Positions 19,701-28,442 of a DNA stretch of 64,000 nucleotides are shown piece after piece. Source of the DNA: Dorea sp. AM10-31 (GTDB lineage: Bacteria; Bacillota; Clostridia; Lachnospirales; Lachnospiraceae); assembly GCF_003435815.1 (NCBI RefSeq), contig NZ_QTUV01000006.1, positions 113,934 to 177,933 on the forward strand. Reading direction: 5' to 3'. Numbering within the stretch: the first letter of the stretch is position 1; each line of letters begins with the position of its first letter. The notes below the pieces were generated by a model. The model was not told the origin of the DNA, ran no database searches, and saw nothing but the letters and a program-made list of their open reading frames with translations. Both the position numbers and the translations under genes were made by a program.

Positions 19701-22700
19701 GAAAGATGAGAATGGCAATACGGTTGTAAAGAATACTTACGATAAAGAAGGAAGAGTTGTAGAGCAGACTGATGCAGAAAAAGGAACGGCAACTTTCAAG
19801 TACGGAAAGAGTTCTACTACAACAACGGATAACGAAGGAAATAAGACCGTTTATCATTATGATGATCAGTACCGCACAACATCCATTGAATATCCGGATG
19901 GAACAACCTGTGAAAAGACTTATAATGCAGAAAATCAGCTTGCATCCGAAACGACAGCAGCCGGAACAAAAACTTACACTTATGATGTATTTGGTAATGT
20001 AGCAACGGAGACAAGAGAGGATGGAAAGACAGCCTCCTATACTTATAATGAGCAGAATAAGCTGACCAGTGCAACTGGATATAACGGAGCAACGGTTACT
20101 TACAGTTATGACGGTAATGGAAATATGGTCACATCTACAAAACCGGATGGAACAGCCATTACCTATACTTACGATGACAAACATCGTATGGTATCCCAGA
20201 CAGACGGCAGAGGTGTCACAACAACGTATTCGTATGACGGACCGAACATGACCGGATATGTGGATGGAAATGGAGCAGCATGGGGATTCACGTATGACGC
20301 GATGAACCGTGCAGTTACCATGACAGATCCACTTGGAAATGTAACCTCGAACAGTTACGATGCGAATGGCAATCTGACTTCTAAGACAGCAGCCGATGGC
20401 GGTGTGACCGCTTATACACTGGATGGTGTGGGTAATATTACAGCAAGTACTGACGCACTGGGGAATACCACCACTTATACTTACGATAAGATGTACAACA
20501 TGACCAGTGGTACAGATCCGAAAGGAAATCAGATCAGCTACGTTTATGATAAGAATTATCAGCAGGTCAAAGCAACCGATGCAAAAGGAAATACAATTAC
20601 TTATAAGTATGACAGCATGGGACGTGTCATAGAAGAGAGTAATAAAGATTTTGGAACAAAGCTCTATGAATATGACAAAGCAGGAAATCTGAAAAAATAT
20701 ACCGATGGAAATGGAAATGCAACCGTATCCAAGTTTGATTCTCTTGGACAGGTGCTTCAGTCCAAAGATGCAGTTGGTAATATAACCAAATATGAATATG
20801 ACGCATTAGGAAATGAAACCAAGATTACTTATGGAGATGGAAGCAGCCATTCCAAGGAATATGATAACTGCGGAAGACTCGCTAAAGAGACAGATGAATT
20901 AGGTGCAGTTACCACTTATACTTATGATGCGGCAGACAATCTGGTATCAAAATCAGATGACAGTGGAAGAACCTGGACTTATACCTACGATAATACAGGA
21001 AACCGCTTAAGTGAAACCAACCCAGAAGGTGGAACTACCACATATACTTATGATAAAGCAGGAAATCTGGTATCTTCTACCGATGAAGAGGGAAGAACAG
21101 ATACTTATGCTTACGACAAGGCAGGAAATCTGACTACATCCAAAGATGCCCTTGGATATACCGTATCCATGAAGTATGACTTAAATGGAAATCTGGTATC
21201 CTCTACCGATGAAAATGGAAATACCAGTACCATGACTTACGATGGTAATGGAAACATGACATCGGTAAGCGATGCAAAGGGCAACATTACAGCAATGAAA
21301 TATGATTCCACCGACAATCTGGAACAGACGGTGGACGCCCTGAAAGGAAAGACCACTTACGAATACGATTCACAGGGCAACAGCACAAAGATGACAGATG
21401 CCCTCGGCAATGCGTACAGCTATGTGTATGATAAAGAGGGAAATAACACATCCATAATACTGCCGACAGGGGACAAGGTGCTGATGGAGTACGATGCCAT
21501 CGGACAGCTTGTAAAATGTACGGATGCACAGGGACTCGTAATTACTTATCAATATGACGGAGCAGGCAACCTGATCCATTCCTCCGACAATGGTGGAAAC
21601 AGTATGGATTATACTTATGATGGTGCCGGAAATGTACTGACACAGACCGATGAACTTGGCAGGACAGCAACATACAAGTACGATCAGTACGGCAGACTCC
21701 TGAAACTTACTGAAGCAGACGGAAGTACCACTTCTTATGAATATGATGTTATGGACCGCATTACAGCGGTAACGGATGCGGAAGGTCATAAAACAACCTT
21801 TACCTACGATAAAGTCGGCAACCAGTTATCCATGACAGAAGAAGAGGAAGCCACATATAAATACGCTTACGATAAGAAAGACCGGGTTATTTCTCAGACA
21901 AATCCACTGGGAGCATCCAGCACCTTTAAGTATGACGGAAATGATAATGTGACGGAATCTGTCGATGAAAACGGTACGGTTACCAAGTATACTTACGATA
22001 AAAATGACAACCTCGTATCCCAGACAGACGGAAATGGAAATACGACAACCTACCAGTATGATGAACTGGACCGCAAGATCGGGGAGACTTCTCCGTTAAA
22101 AGAAACAAATGAATACCGTTATGATGCCATTGGAAATCTTACCAAATCAAAAGATCCGATGGGACTCATTACCGAGTACAAATATGACAGCCTGAGTAAC
22201 ATGACGGAACAGATTTCTCCAAAGGGAGCAGTTACCAAATATGATTACGACAAGCATGGCAATGTCATTTCTGTAACGGATGCAAAGGGAAATGAGACAC
22301 AGTACAGTGTTGACCTGAATGACAATGTCACAAAGATGACACAGGCGAATGGTGGAGAGTATACCTATAGTTATGATAAAGCCGGACGTCTGAAGAGTAT
22401 GACCAGTCCACTGGGTTATACTAAAAATTTCTCTTATGATAAAGTGGACAACGTGGTAAAAGAAAGCGACAGCTTAAAGAGTACCACTACTTATACTTAC
22501 GATAAGCTCCATAAGATGAAGTCTTCTACCAATGCACTGGATGGAACAACCAGCTTTTCTTATGATAAGTATGGCAATCTGGTGAAGGAGACAGATCCGC
22601 TTGGACGGAGCAATACCTACAGTTATGACCTGGCAGGTCAGATGACTTCTGCAGCTGATCCGCTTGGTAAGATAACTGCTTACACTTACGACCCGGCAGG

Positions 22701-25700
22701 AAATATTACTGAGATCACCAAACCGGGTGGAAGAAAGACCAGCTATGGATATGATAAGAATTATAATGTTACATCTGTAACAGATCCGATGGGCTATGTT
22801 GCAAAGACAGTCTACGATAAAGACAACCGTGTAACAGAAGAGACCGATGCACTGGGGCAGAAGGAATCCTATACCTATGATAAGGACAGCAGGGTAACTT
22901 CTATTACAGACAAGCGTGGATTCACAACGGGATTTGATTACGATGCACATGGGAATATTCAGGTTGTTACAGATAAGACCGGATTAAAGAGCCATCTGGA
23001 ATATGACAAGAATGACAACCTGACCAAAGTAACTGATGCCCTTGGCGGTGTAACAACTTATGGTTACGACAACATGGATAACCTGGTGACCTTCACCAAT
23101 GCAGCAAATAAGACAACGAATTATACTTATGACTTAGAAGGCAACCTGACATCCATCAAAGATCCGGCAGGAAGAACGGAGAAATTCGACTATGATGAAA
23201 AAGGCAGACTGACCGGACATACACAGGCAAGCGGCAAGAAAACCACGTATGATTACGACAAACTGAATGACCTGTTGGAGAAATCTTATCAGGACGCAAA
23301 AGGCGAGACATCCGAAAAGGACGTGACCTACGCATATAACAGTGCCGGGGAACGGGTATCCATGAAGGATCAGACAGGCAAGAGCAGCTACGAATACGAT
23401 GCACTTGGAAGAATCACCAAAGTGACAAGCGGTTCGAAAAAGGATGTCAGCTACGTTTATGATGACGCAGATAATCTGCAGGCAATCGTATACCCGGATG
23501 GGACAAAGATCAGCTATGAATACGACTTAAATGATAATCTGGTAAAACTGACAGACCGTAATAGAAAAGTAACCACTTACAAGCATGATGCACTGAACCG
23601 TGTGACAGAAGTTATTAGAAGCAATGGAACAAAGACGGAAGTATCTTACGATGCAGAAGATCATATCACAAAGATTGTCAACACCTGTGGTTCGTGTGGC
23701 AAAGTAATCAGTACTTATGAGTACAAGTACAATGATCAGGGATATGTAGTTGGAGAAACAGCTACGGAACTGGAAGCCGGAACAAGAAAGACACCAAGCT
23801 GGGAAGACTGGTACAACTGGGGCGATACACAGAATGAGACAGACAAAGCAGACTGTGAGCATCAGGAAAAAGAGACCCAGACGACACGTACCTATGAATA
23901 CGATGACAACTGGGAACTGACACGCTGTACAGAAAAAGCAGAGGGCGGTAAAAAGACAGTCCATAATTATACGTATGACAAGATCGGAAACCGGACCTCT
24001 TACGAGAAGATCGAAGATGGTGTCAGCAAAGCAAAATATAATTACAAGTATAACGATTCCAACCAGCTCATCAAACGCACCAATGCAAAGATCTGGGGCG
24101 ATCCGGGAACAACCTACAGCTATGATAAAGATGGCAATCTGATCCAGGAATGTGATAAGACAAACAGTGCAGATCCGGTTACTTATGAATACACAGCAGA
24201 GAATCGTCTGGCAGTCGTAAAACAGGGTGGAACAGTCCTGATGGCAGCCATGTACGATGGAGATAACAACCGGGTATTCGAACTGGATAACACCTATAAA
24301 TGGGAAGACTGTTATGGCGATGAAGTCCTGATTCCGGAGAACCAGCGTACCGAAGATGGGAACAGCCCGAAAGAGCAGCTTGCCTCTCTGGTAAAAGGCG
24401 GTTCCAATGCAAAAGGATACACACTGACAGAGTACATCAACGATATCAATCGTGAGAATACAGAAGTCCTCGCAGAGTATGGGGCAGACGAGAAAGTACG
24501 TCAGGCTTATACTTATGGAGAAAATGGAATCGGAGAACGGGTAAGCGTTGATAAATCGGAAGAAAGCAGTTATTATTTATATGACGGAAGAAACAGCGTG
24601 ACCGGAATCCTGACAGAAAATGCTAACCTGACGAACAGTTATCAGTATGATCCATACGGTAACCTTACATCAGGAACAGCAGACGGTGTCAATTACTACG
24701 GTTACAATGGGGAGTCCACAAATGTAAAAACAGGACTTCAGTATCTGCGGGCAAGATACTATAACGCAGAGAACGGAACCTTTACAACTGAAGATAGTGA
24801 CCTTGGAACGACAGAAAATCCATTGACCAGAAACCGCTACGATTATACGACCAATAATCCGCTGAATTACAGTGATCCGACAGGACATTCATTGTGGAGC
24901 AGGATTAAGAGTACAGCTAAAAAAGCAGCGAAAGCAGTCAAGAGTGTCGGCAAGAAAATCGTTAATACTGCGAAAAAGGTAGTCAAAACAGTAGTAAATA
25001 CAGCTAAGAAAGCAGCAAAAACTATTGTTAACACAGTGAAGGGGGTAGCAAAAACTGCCAAAAATGCAGCTAAACATGCAAAACAGACATATCAATCTGT
25101 GAAAAATCGTGTAACCAGTAGCAGTACATATCAAAAGATCACATCCAGAGGAAGTCAGTTTATTCGTTCTGTAAGCAATGGGGTACAGAAAATTGGAAAA
25201 ACTTATACATCTTTCAAATCCTATGTTTCAGAAAGAACGGCAGAAATCCGCTCAGAAGTGGTACGACATATGTGTACGACAACAAATCGTATTACAGATA
25301 AGCTTGGAAAAGTAGACTGGAATGCGGTGAAAAAAGTAGCCATTGGTATAACTGCGGTTACAGTTTCTGGTCTTGTAGTTGCTGCAACAGGCGGTTTGGC
25401 TGCAGGAGCAGTTCTGGCAGCATTGCCAGCAATGGGTGGCTTAGGAACGGCGATGGTTTCAGGAGCAGTTATTGGAGCTATTGGTGGAGCTTCATATAGT
25501 GCAGTGAATTCAGGTTTGTCTGGAAATAGTCTGAAACAAGTAGCAAAAGATACGTTAGTCGGTGGTATTGCAGGAGCAGTGACAGGTGGCGTTATGGGTG
25601 GCCTTAGTTATGGGGCTGGGAAACTTTTGAATGTAGTAAGGAGTGCAGGAAGTACCCATAATGATGGGATTGATAAATCGTTTAAAAAATTAGTTGCAGA

Positions 25701-26109
25701 AGTAACCGAAACAAAATTGCCAGAAGGCACTTGGGAAAAACCACCATTAGAGCGAGGAGATATTATTGACAAAGCTATGGGAAATAACTTGGGACACAAT
25801 TTCCCGACCATAGATAAAGTAGAAAATGGTGTTGTGACTAGTGTTAAAAGCCGAGACTTAGGTGCAAAGACTTATCAAAATGGTAATAAATTGGAAAAGG
25901 TAATTGTCAAGGACATTAATAAAGTTTCAGGATTTATAGGAGAAACATTTAATGGTAAATTTGTTAATGCGGAAGAAATAGTGGGTAGACAATTACAAGT
26001 AGTTGTTCCAAATGTAACATTAAGCGAAGCTCAGATAAATGCAGTTAATAATGCTACAAAACATGGTATTGATAAAGGTGTTAAACTCATTATTACAGTA
26101 GGAAAATAA
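16762..26109 (+). CDS. Giant secreted RHS/YD-repeat polymorphic toxin
   Basis: 3115 residues in one uninterrupted frame. Signal peptide 1-30 (FVQA/KE); acidic Glu/Gln-rich linker to about 115; a DNRLRE-type beta domain at about 370-560; a LysM-like stretch at about 690-735 (IAKYYGVPLKNIMKDNQV); a DUF6531 entry module (LNTGNFYMDQSD, about 770); some eighty YD repeats to about 2600, which should form a closed beta cocoon; an RHS-core autoprotease-type region (about 2643-2710, YLRARYYN, ending DPTGHS); then a Lys/Ala-rich helical region, a Gly-rich hydrophobic region, and a C-terminal domain (about 2965-3115). That domain has GNNLGHNFPTIDKVENGVV and TSVKSRDLGAKTY, matching CdiA-CT-type nuclease toxins. 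Probably contact-dependent, delivering a nuclease into neighbours. Confidence 0.93.
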   Translation: MKRFRKSAIALVLALLMALQGTEPIFVQAKEAIEDVQKNADFSRPEALTEEEAGITDSTSGEQDKSQQSDADVQNETTPSEDTEIQEEQTTPAEENPQEKEVELKEPQDYYPIPEEPEGELIDYDAVSKTYKTGDKQYTTVYGGYVGTYKNENGDTELVDNTLVKPEEADTPASEEAQEVSSVSADEEKEEKTEVYQNKANDYAILLPEQMSEENGVTIENGKTRIGIIPVDGDYTHSVIKDNAILYNEVYEGADVQYTVLDSSIKEDIVLQQPTDRESYEYELQIPGYQAEVKDNQVYIYPEGKTIKDAKYLLEAPSMEDAAGEISFLITMELREEDGKTILTVKPDMDWLSAEDRQYPVRIDPTPVEIQKSSFNMIGVEEGSPTSQIGDNNYPYVGFDDGIKSGNLAGFGTAHQNCRTYIKVNSNFSQIPKDSKIDSATFAVSQKTAYSGGASQFGLYRVDQSWNTSITWKTKPVNLTFQDVQNASTSRNSYINYDVKDLVNDWVQGTHANNGFALVAIAEANNLGASMQCEVLNNRASVYGPKLSIQWSPAEDPYLRDMSLDETTILLRPMTEKNTNGKLKFDAVFADGIAKSKSTVEYYLLPDEENEEHHETDAKPLYSYPDSTEYNKQFPEANKYYSKDSNWQSALYSGLTKDKLYKIKAKASKEIDGKLETGKEVTSDSFVIYEVKQFDTFPKIAKYYGVPLKNIMKDNQVMDALVVANNTIFIRNPQTNVPYSPAPLTDQDKMRIDGALMGRGLHCEFGFEPVNLNTGNFYMDQSDATMNELNGEFSITRSYNSKGTDQHSMFGRGWSFNYDQSLSQMEDGSLLYMRGDGSYLIFDKNEDGSYTAPDGYVYDLKAVSYKDTDHDYIGWELTDADQSIWSFDKYGILRYVTDVNGFKTVLDYDDDYNLSKITTPSGKTFGVKQDKFGHIKELSLPDGGKVSYKYDEQGNLISVTDPNGTTKEYKYDDDSRMTSWKDENGNTVVKNTYDKEGRVVEQTDAEKGTATFKYGKSSTTTTDNEGNKTVYHYDDQYRTTSIEYPDGTTCEKTYNAENQLASETTAAGTKTYTYDVFGNVATETREDGKTASYTYNEQNKLTSATGYNGATVTYSYDGNGNMVTSTKPDGTAITYTYDDKHRMVSQTDGRGVTTTYSYDGPNMTGYVDGNGAAWGFTYDAMNRAVTMTDPLGNVTSNSYDANGNLTSKTAADGGVTAYTLDGVGNITASTDALGNTTTYTYDKMYNMTSGTDPKGNQISYVYDKNYQQVKATDAKGNTITYKYDSMGRVIEESNKDFGTKLYEYDKAGNLKKYTDGNGNATVSKFDSLGQVLQSKDAVGNITKYEYDALGNETKITYGDGSSHSKEYDNCGRLAKETDELGAVTTYTYDAADNLVSKSDDSGRTWTYTYDNTGNRLSETNPEGGTTTYTYDKAGNLVSSTDEEGRTDTYAYDKAGNLTTSKDALGYTVSMKYDLNGNLVSSTDENGNTSTMTYDGNGNMTSVSDAKGNITAMKYDSTDNLEQTVDALKGKTTYEYDSQGNSTKMTDALGNAYSYVYDKEGNNTSIILPTGDKVLMEYDAIGQLVKCTDAQGLVITYQYDGAGNLIHSSDNGGNSMDYTYDGAGNVLTQTDELGRTATYKYDQYGRLLKLTEADGSTTSYEYDVMDRITAVTDAEGHKTTFTYDKVGNQLSMTEEEEATYKYAYDKKDRVISQTNPLGASSTFKYDGNDNVTESVDENGTVTKYTYDKNDNLVSQTDGNGNTTTYQYDELDRKIGETSPLKETNEYRYDAIGNLTKSKDPMGLITEYKYDSLSNMTEQISPKGAVTKYDYDKHGNVISVTDAKGNETQYSVDLNDNVTKMTQANGGEYTYSYDKAGRLKSMTSPLGYTKNFSYDKVDNVVKESDSLKSTTTYTYDKLHKMKSSTNALDGTTSFSYDKYGNLVKETDPLGRSNTYSYDLAGQMTSAADPLGKITAYTYDPAGNITEITKPGGRKTSYGYDKNYNVTSVTDPMGYVAKTVYDKDNRVTEETDALGQKESYTYDKDSRVTSITDKRGFTTGFDYDAHGNIQVVTDKTGLKSHLEYDKNDNLTKVTDALGGVTTYGYDNMDNLVTFTNAANKTTNYTYDLEGNLTSIKDPAGRTEKFDYDEKGRLTGHTQASGKKTTYDYDKLNDLLEKSYQDAKGETSEKDVTYAYNSAGERVSMKDQTGKSSYEYDALGRITKVTSGSKKDVSYVYDDADNLQAIVYPDGTKISYEYDLNDNLVKLTDRNRKVTTYKHDALNRVTEVIRSNGTKTEVSYDAEDHITKIVNTCGSCGKVISTYEYKYNDQGYVVGETATELEAGTRKTPSWEDWYNWGDTQNETDKADCEHQEKETQTTRTYEYDDNWELTRCTEKAEGGKKTVHNYTYDKIGNRTSYEKIEDGVSKAKYNYKYNDSNQLIKRTNAKIWGDPGTTYSYDKDGNLIQECDKTNSADPVTYEYTAENRLAVVKQGGTVLMAAMYDGDNNRVFELDNTYKWEDCYGDEVLIPENQRTEDGNSPKEQLASLVKGGSNAKGYTLTEYINDINRENTEVLAEYGADEKVRQAYTYGENGIGERVSVDKSEESSYYLYDGRNSVTGILTENANLTNSYQYDPYGNLTSGTADGVNYYGYNGESTNVKTGLQYLRARYYNAENGTFTTEDSDLGTTENPLTRNRYDYTTNNPLNYSDPTGHSLWSRIKSTAKKAAKAVKSVGKKIVNTAKKVVKTVVNTAKKAAKTIVNTVKGVAKTAKNAAKHAKQTYQSVKNRVTSSSTYQKITSRGSQFIRSVSNGVQKIGKTYTSFKSYVSERTAEIRSEVVRHMCTTTNRITDKLGKVDWNAVKKVAIGITAVTVSGLVVAATGGLAAGAVLAALPAMGGLGTAMVSGAVIGAIGGASYSAVNSGLSGNSLKQVAKDTLVGGIAGAVTGGVMGGLSYGAGKLLNVVRSAGSTHNDGIDKSFKKLVAEVTETKLPEGTWEKPPLERGDIIDKAMGNNLGHNFPTIDKVENGVVTSVKSRDLGAKTYQNGNKLEKVIVKDINKVSGFIGETFNGKFVNAEEIVGRQLQVVVPNVTLSEAQINAVNNATKHGIDKGVKLIITVGK

Positions 26110-26124
26110 TAGCAAAGTAAATAG

Positions 26125-26153
26125 CTTAAGGGGAATATTTTATTCCCCTTAAG
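26125..26153 (+). other. Perfect 13-bp hairpin between RHS toxin and immunity gene
   Basis: CTTAAGGGGAATA and TATTCCCCTTAAG pair perfectly around a TTT loop. There is no U-tract. It is positioned like the hairpin at 13567, between a toxin stop and the start of its partner gene, so it may set the toxin/immunity mRNA ratio by attenuation or processing. Confidence 0.8.
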
Positions 26154-26175
26154 TAATAGAGAGGAGAAAACGGAT

Positions 26176-27036
26176 ATGATTTCTGTATATTATAATCAAA
26201 AATATGGTTTCTTAATTGTGCCTAATGCCATTGAAAGGTTTATGGGATGTTATATTTCTATCGAACCTACAATTGAAATTATGGCTGAAGAAACAATAGA
26301 TAAGATAGGCTGTGCAATTAGAAAAGGAATAAAAATTGCAGAAAGTTCCCCAAAAGTAGACGAATCTCAATTAAACAATTTTTGGAAACAAACAAAATAT
26401 AAAAGTTTTCCAACATTTTCCAAGAATTATCAAAGAATTGATTTGAAACAAAATGGAGATGAATTAGAAATTAGAAGATGGGAACGGAATAATAGAGGGG
26501 GATATTCGCGAAAAACGGAAGAAAAAGATTATATTAATTTTATAGAAATGTCGGATTATGAATTGGGCTTGTTTATAAAAAAAATGTTTGAACCATGTGA
26601 AATTAGAATTGATGAAACAGAAAGATTTGAAACATTAGAGGGGAAAATAATTAGTTATTCGATTCCAAATGAGCATTATAAAAATATTGGTGATGGTCAT
26701 ACAGATTCTTATATGACATATAGAAATGAAGATTATGATAAGTTGTATATTTCTTTTTTGATAGGTGATGGAACTGATTGTACAGATGAAGTAAGCATAA
26801 AAAATCATTACAAAAAAATATACAAGCAAATGTCGAATATTAAATTTGAAAGTAAATGTAATAAAAAATATGTACATTTTTTAACAGAAAATGGAGAAGT
26901 ATTGCTGAGTTTTATTGATAATGGTTATGTGGAGTTTTTTATGTGCATTCCATATAATATTGAAAGAAAAGTTCAAAAGGAGTCAATAGAACAGTATTTA
27001 AAAATGTTATTTTCGATAAAAATTGAAGATAAATAA
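26176..27036 (+). CDS. CdiI-like immunity protein for the RHS toxin
   Basis: A 286-residue, AT-rich, cytoplasmic protein immediately after the toxin. Residues about 55-140 follow the pattern of contact-dependent-inhibition immunity proteins: a Trp-containing FWKQTKYKSFPTFSKNYQ, a basic strand LEIRRWERN, a Gly-Gly-Tyr turn, then MSDYELGLFIKKMF. The remaining 140 residues (ISYSIPNEHYKN to the end) are not assigned and could be a second domain. Position, shared composition with the toxin tip, and this similarity make immunity the likely role. ATG at 26176 follows GAGGAG. Confidence 0.75.
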   Translation: MISVYYNQKYGFLIVPNAIERFMGCYISIEPTIEIMAEETIDKIGCAIRKGIKIAESSPKVDESQLNNFWKQTKYKSFPTFSKNYQRIDLKQNGDELEIRRWERNNRGGYSRKTEEKDYINFIEMSDYELGLFIKKMFEPCEIRIDETERFETLEGKIISYSIPNEHYKNIGDGHTDSYMTYRNEDYDKLYISFLIGDGTDCTDEVSIKNHYKKIYKQMSNIKFESKCNKKYVHFLTENGEVLLSFIDNGYVEFFMCIPYNIERKVQKESIEQYLKMLFSIKIEDK

Positions 27037-27053
27037 AGCGTGAAGGAGAGAAT

Positions 27054-27680
27054 ATGCAAAAGAAGAATTGTGTTTTGTGCATAAGTATAGGAATTATAGT
27101 ATGTATATTGTTATCAGCTTGCTCCAGACAACCAGACTTTGATGCCAAATCCTACGTCCAAAGTTCTCTTGATGCACACTATCATGGAGAATATAAGGAC
27201 TATGCGAATCTGTTAGAAATCTCGGAAAAAGATGCCAAGAAAGAAATCGAAGAGGATTTTAATGAGAGTATCCAACAGCAATTTGATGATTCCGATAACA
27301 TTACGGATAAAGGAATTGCTGATTATGCGGAAAAACTGACAGAAGTAAAGAAACTGGCAAAATACAAAGTACAAGATGTGAAAGAAGAGGATGGAGTCTA
27401 TACAGTAAGTGTACAAGTTGAACCATCCAATGTATTTCAGACATTGCAACAAAGCTCTACAGAGGTAAGCAATGAAAAAATAAAGCAGGGATTGGATGGA
27501 AATGATCCGGAAGTCTTTGCAGCTGTATTAACAGAAAGTGTCCAGAAGAGTCTTGAAAAGAACAGATATGGAAAAGCTGTTACTGTAAACGTATCCGTGG
27601 AAAAAGATAACTCAGGAAAATATGGTCTTTTGGATACAGAGATGAATAAGTTGGAAGCAGCGATGTTCCCAACAGAATAA
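27054..27680 (+). CDS. Putative lipoprotein (DUF5105-like)
   Basis: A 208-residue protein with a lipoprotein signal: hydrophobic 6-20 and lipobox LLSACS, Cys22 being the predicted lipid-attached residue. The mature part is acidic and helical (DAHYHGEYKDYANLLEI, KEIEEDFNESIQQQF), resembling small DUF5105-type lipoproteins of Clostridia. Only 17 bases separate it from the immunity gene, so it shares the transcript and the terminator at 27690. It might act as a surface partner of the RHS system or a second protective factor; this is a guess from position. Confidence 0.75.
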   Translation: MQKKNCVLCISIGIIVCILLSACSRQPDFDAKSYVQSSLDAHYHGEYKDYANLLEISEKDAKKEIEEDFNESIQQQFDDSDNITDKGIADYAEKLTEVKKLAKYKVQDVKEEDGVYTVSVQVEPSNVFQTLQQSSTEVSNEKIKQGLDGNDPEVFAAVLTESVQKSLEKNRYGKAVTVNVSVEKDNSGKYGLLDTEMNKLEAAMFPTE

Positions 27681-27689
27681 GAATGAATG

Positions 27690-27728
27690 GAAAGCTATCA
27701 GAGGAAAAAAACTGGTAGCTTTCTTTTA
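27690..27728 (+). terminator. Strong Rho-independent terminator closing the RHS operon
   Basis: GAAAGCTA-CAG pairs with CTG-TAGCTTTC around an A-rich loop, followed by TTTT. Confidence 0.9.
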
Positions 27729-27880
27729 AACTCCAAGACAAGAAAACTTGTTAAAAAAGCTATTGTAATAGTAGAAAAATTATAATAAATAATGGATGAC
27801 AAGAGTCTTTTATTCATTATGAGAAAAAGAAGGAATCTCCTATGAACCAACAAGAAATATTCACGTAAGATGGAAAAAAG

Positions 27881-27912
27881 TGCTGTAATCGAAGAGGTTG
27901 CAGCATTTTTTT
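27881..27912 (+). terminator. Weak terminator-like hairpin
   Basis: TGCTG pairs with CAGCA around a 15-base loop, with A-run before and seven T after, so it could work in both directions. It lies in a gene-free stretch (27729-28007). Confidence 0.5.
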
Positions 27913-27961
27913 CTTCGACATTTTTCGAACATTATAACGTACCTATCCGGTCACCGCCATG

Positions 27962-27999
27962 CTCCGATTTGATTTCTATATCAAAAATCAGATCGGAGG
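27962..27999 (+). promoter_or_regulatory. Hairpin that sequesters the ribosome binding site of the sigma-like gene
   Basis: CTCCGATTTGATTT (27962-27975) pairs with AAATCAGATCGGAG (27985-27998), 14 base pairs counting one U-G, with a 9-base loop. The only good ribosome site of the next gene (GGAGG, 27995-27999) lies in the 3' arm. Translation would require melting or protein/ribosome-assisted opening. Confidence 0.75.
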
Positions 28000-28007
28000 A
28001 AAGATAA

Positions 28008-28442
28008 ATGGCTTATAACAAGACAAGTGAAGAACGAAAGTGGAATTATTGGAAAGAACAGGAAGAAAAGAAATTGCGTGAACTGGGAATGGAAGAAGAG
28101 AAGATCCAAAAGCTGCGCCAGATGGACAGGGAAGACTTTCTGGAAGAGCGCAGATACCGGGAACATCTGGATGAAACGATGCAGGATATGGATTCCATAA
28201 AAGAAAAGGACAGCGAGCTGTTTGCAAGGGATGTAAAGGAGCTTCTGGATCACATAGGTGATAAGCGAATCTATGAACTATTGAAAGAAACGGAGCATCA
28301 GACACTGGAAATCCTCTTACTCAGTACATGGGGATATTCTGGAAGAGAAGTTGCTAAGATTATGGGAATGGCAGAACAGACGATTTATACCAAAAGAAAC
28401 CGTTTGAGAAAAAAATTAAAAAATTTATCAAAAATTGAATAA
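28008..28442 (+). CDS. Sigma-70 region-4-like HTH protein of the ICE
   Basis: A 144-residue, highly charged protein. The N-terminal two thirds are helical and acidic/basic (ERKWNYWKEQEEKKLRELG). Residues about 98-140 form a sigma region 4/LuxR-like helix-turn-helix (LLSTWGYSGREVAKIMGMAEQTIYTKRNRLRKKLK). Such small sigma-like proteins occur in clostridial conjugative elements and are thought to control element genes. No region 2 is present, so it is not a complete sigma factor. Its ribosome site is buried in a hairpin. Confidence 0.75.
   Translation: MAYNKTSEERKWNYWKEQEEKKLRELGMEEEKIQKLRQMDREDFLEERRYREHLDETMQDMDSIKEKDSELFARDVKELLDHIGDKRIYELLKETEHQTLEILLLSTWGYSGREVAKIMGMAEQTIYTKRNRLRKKLKNLSKIE

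Noticed and set aside
19477..20184. Long antisense frames across the RHS gene (also 17395-18006, 22474-22950, 23527-23964)
   Set aside because: They mirror the YD-repeat codon pattern of the sense strand, encode low-complexity Ile/Cys-rich sequence and have no ribosome sites.
19600..24600. CRISPR-like or satellite repeats
   Set aside because: The periodicity is that of coding YD repeats, variable in length and sequence, in a continuous reading frame; no spacer structure and no cas genes.
24867..25134. Antisense hydrophobic frames opposite the Lys/Ala-rich region
   Set aside because: Lys codons read as Phe/Leu on the other strand, creating a false membrane protein.
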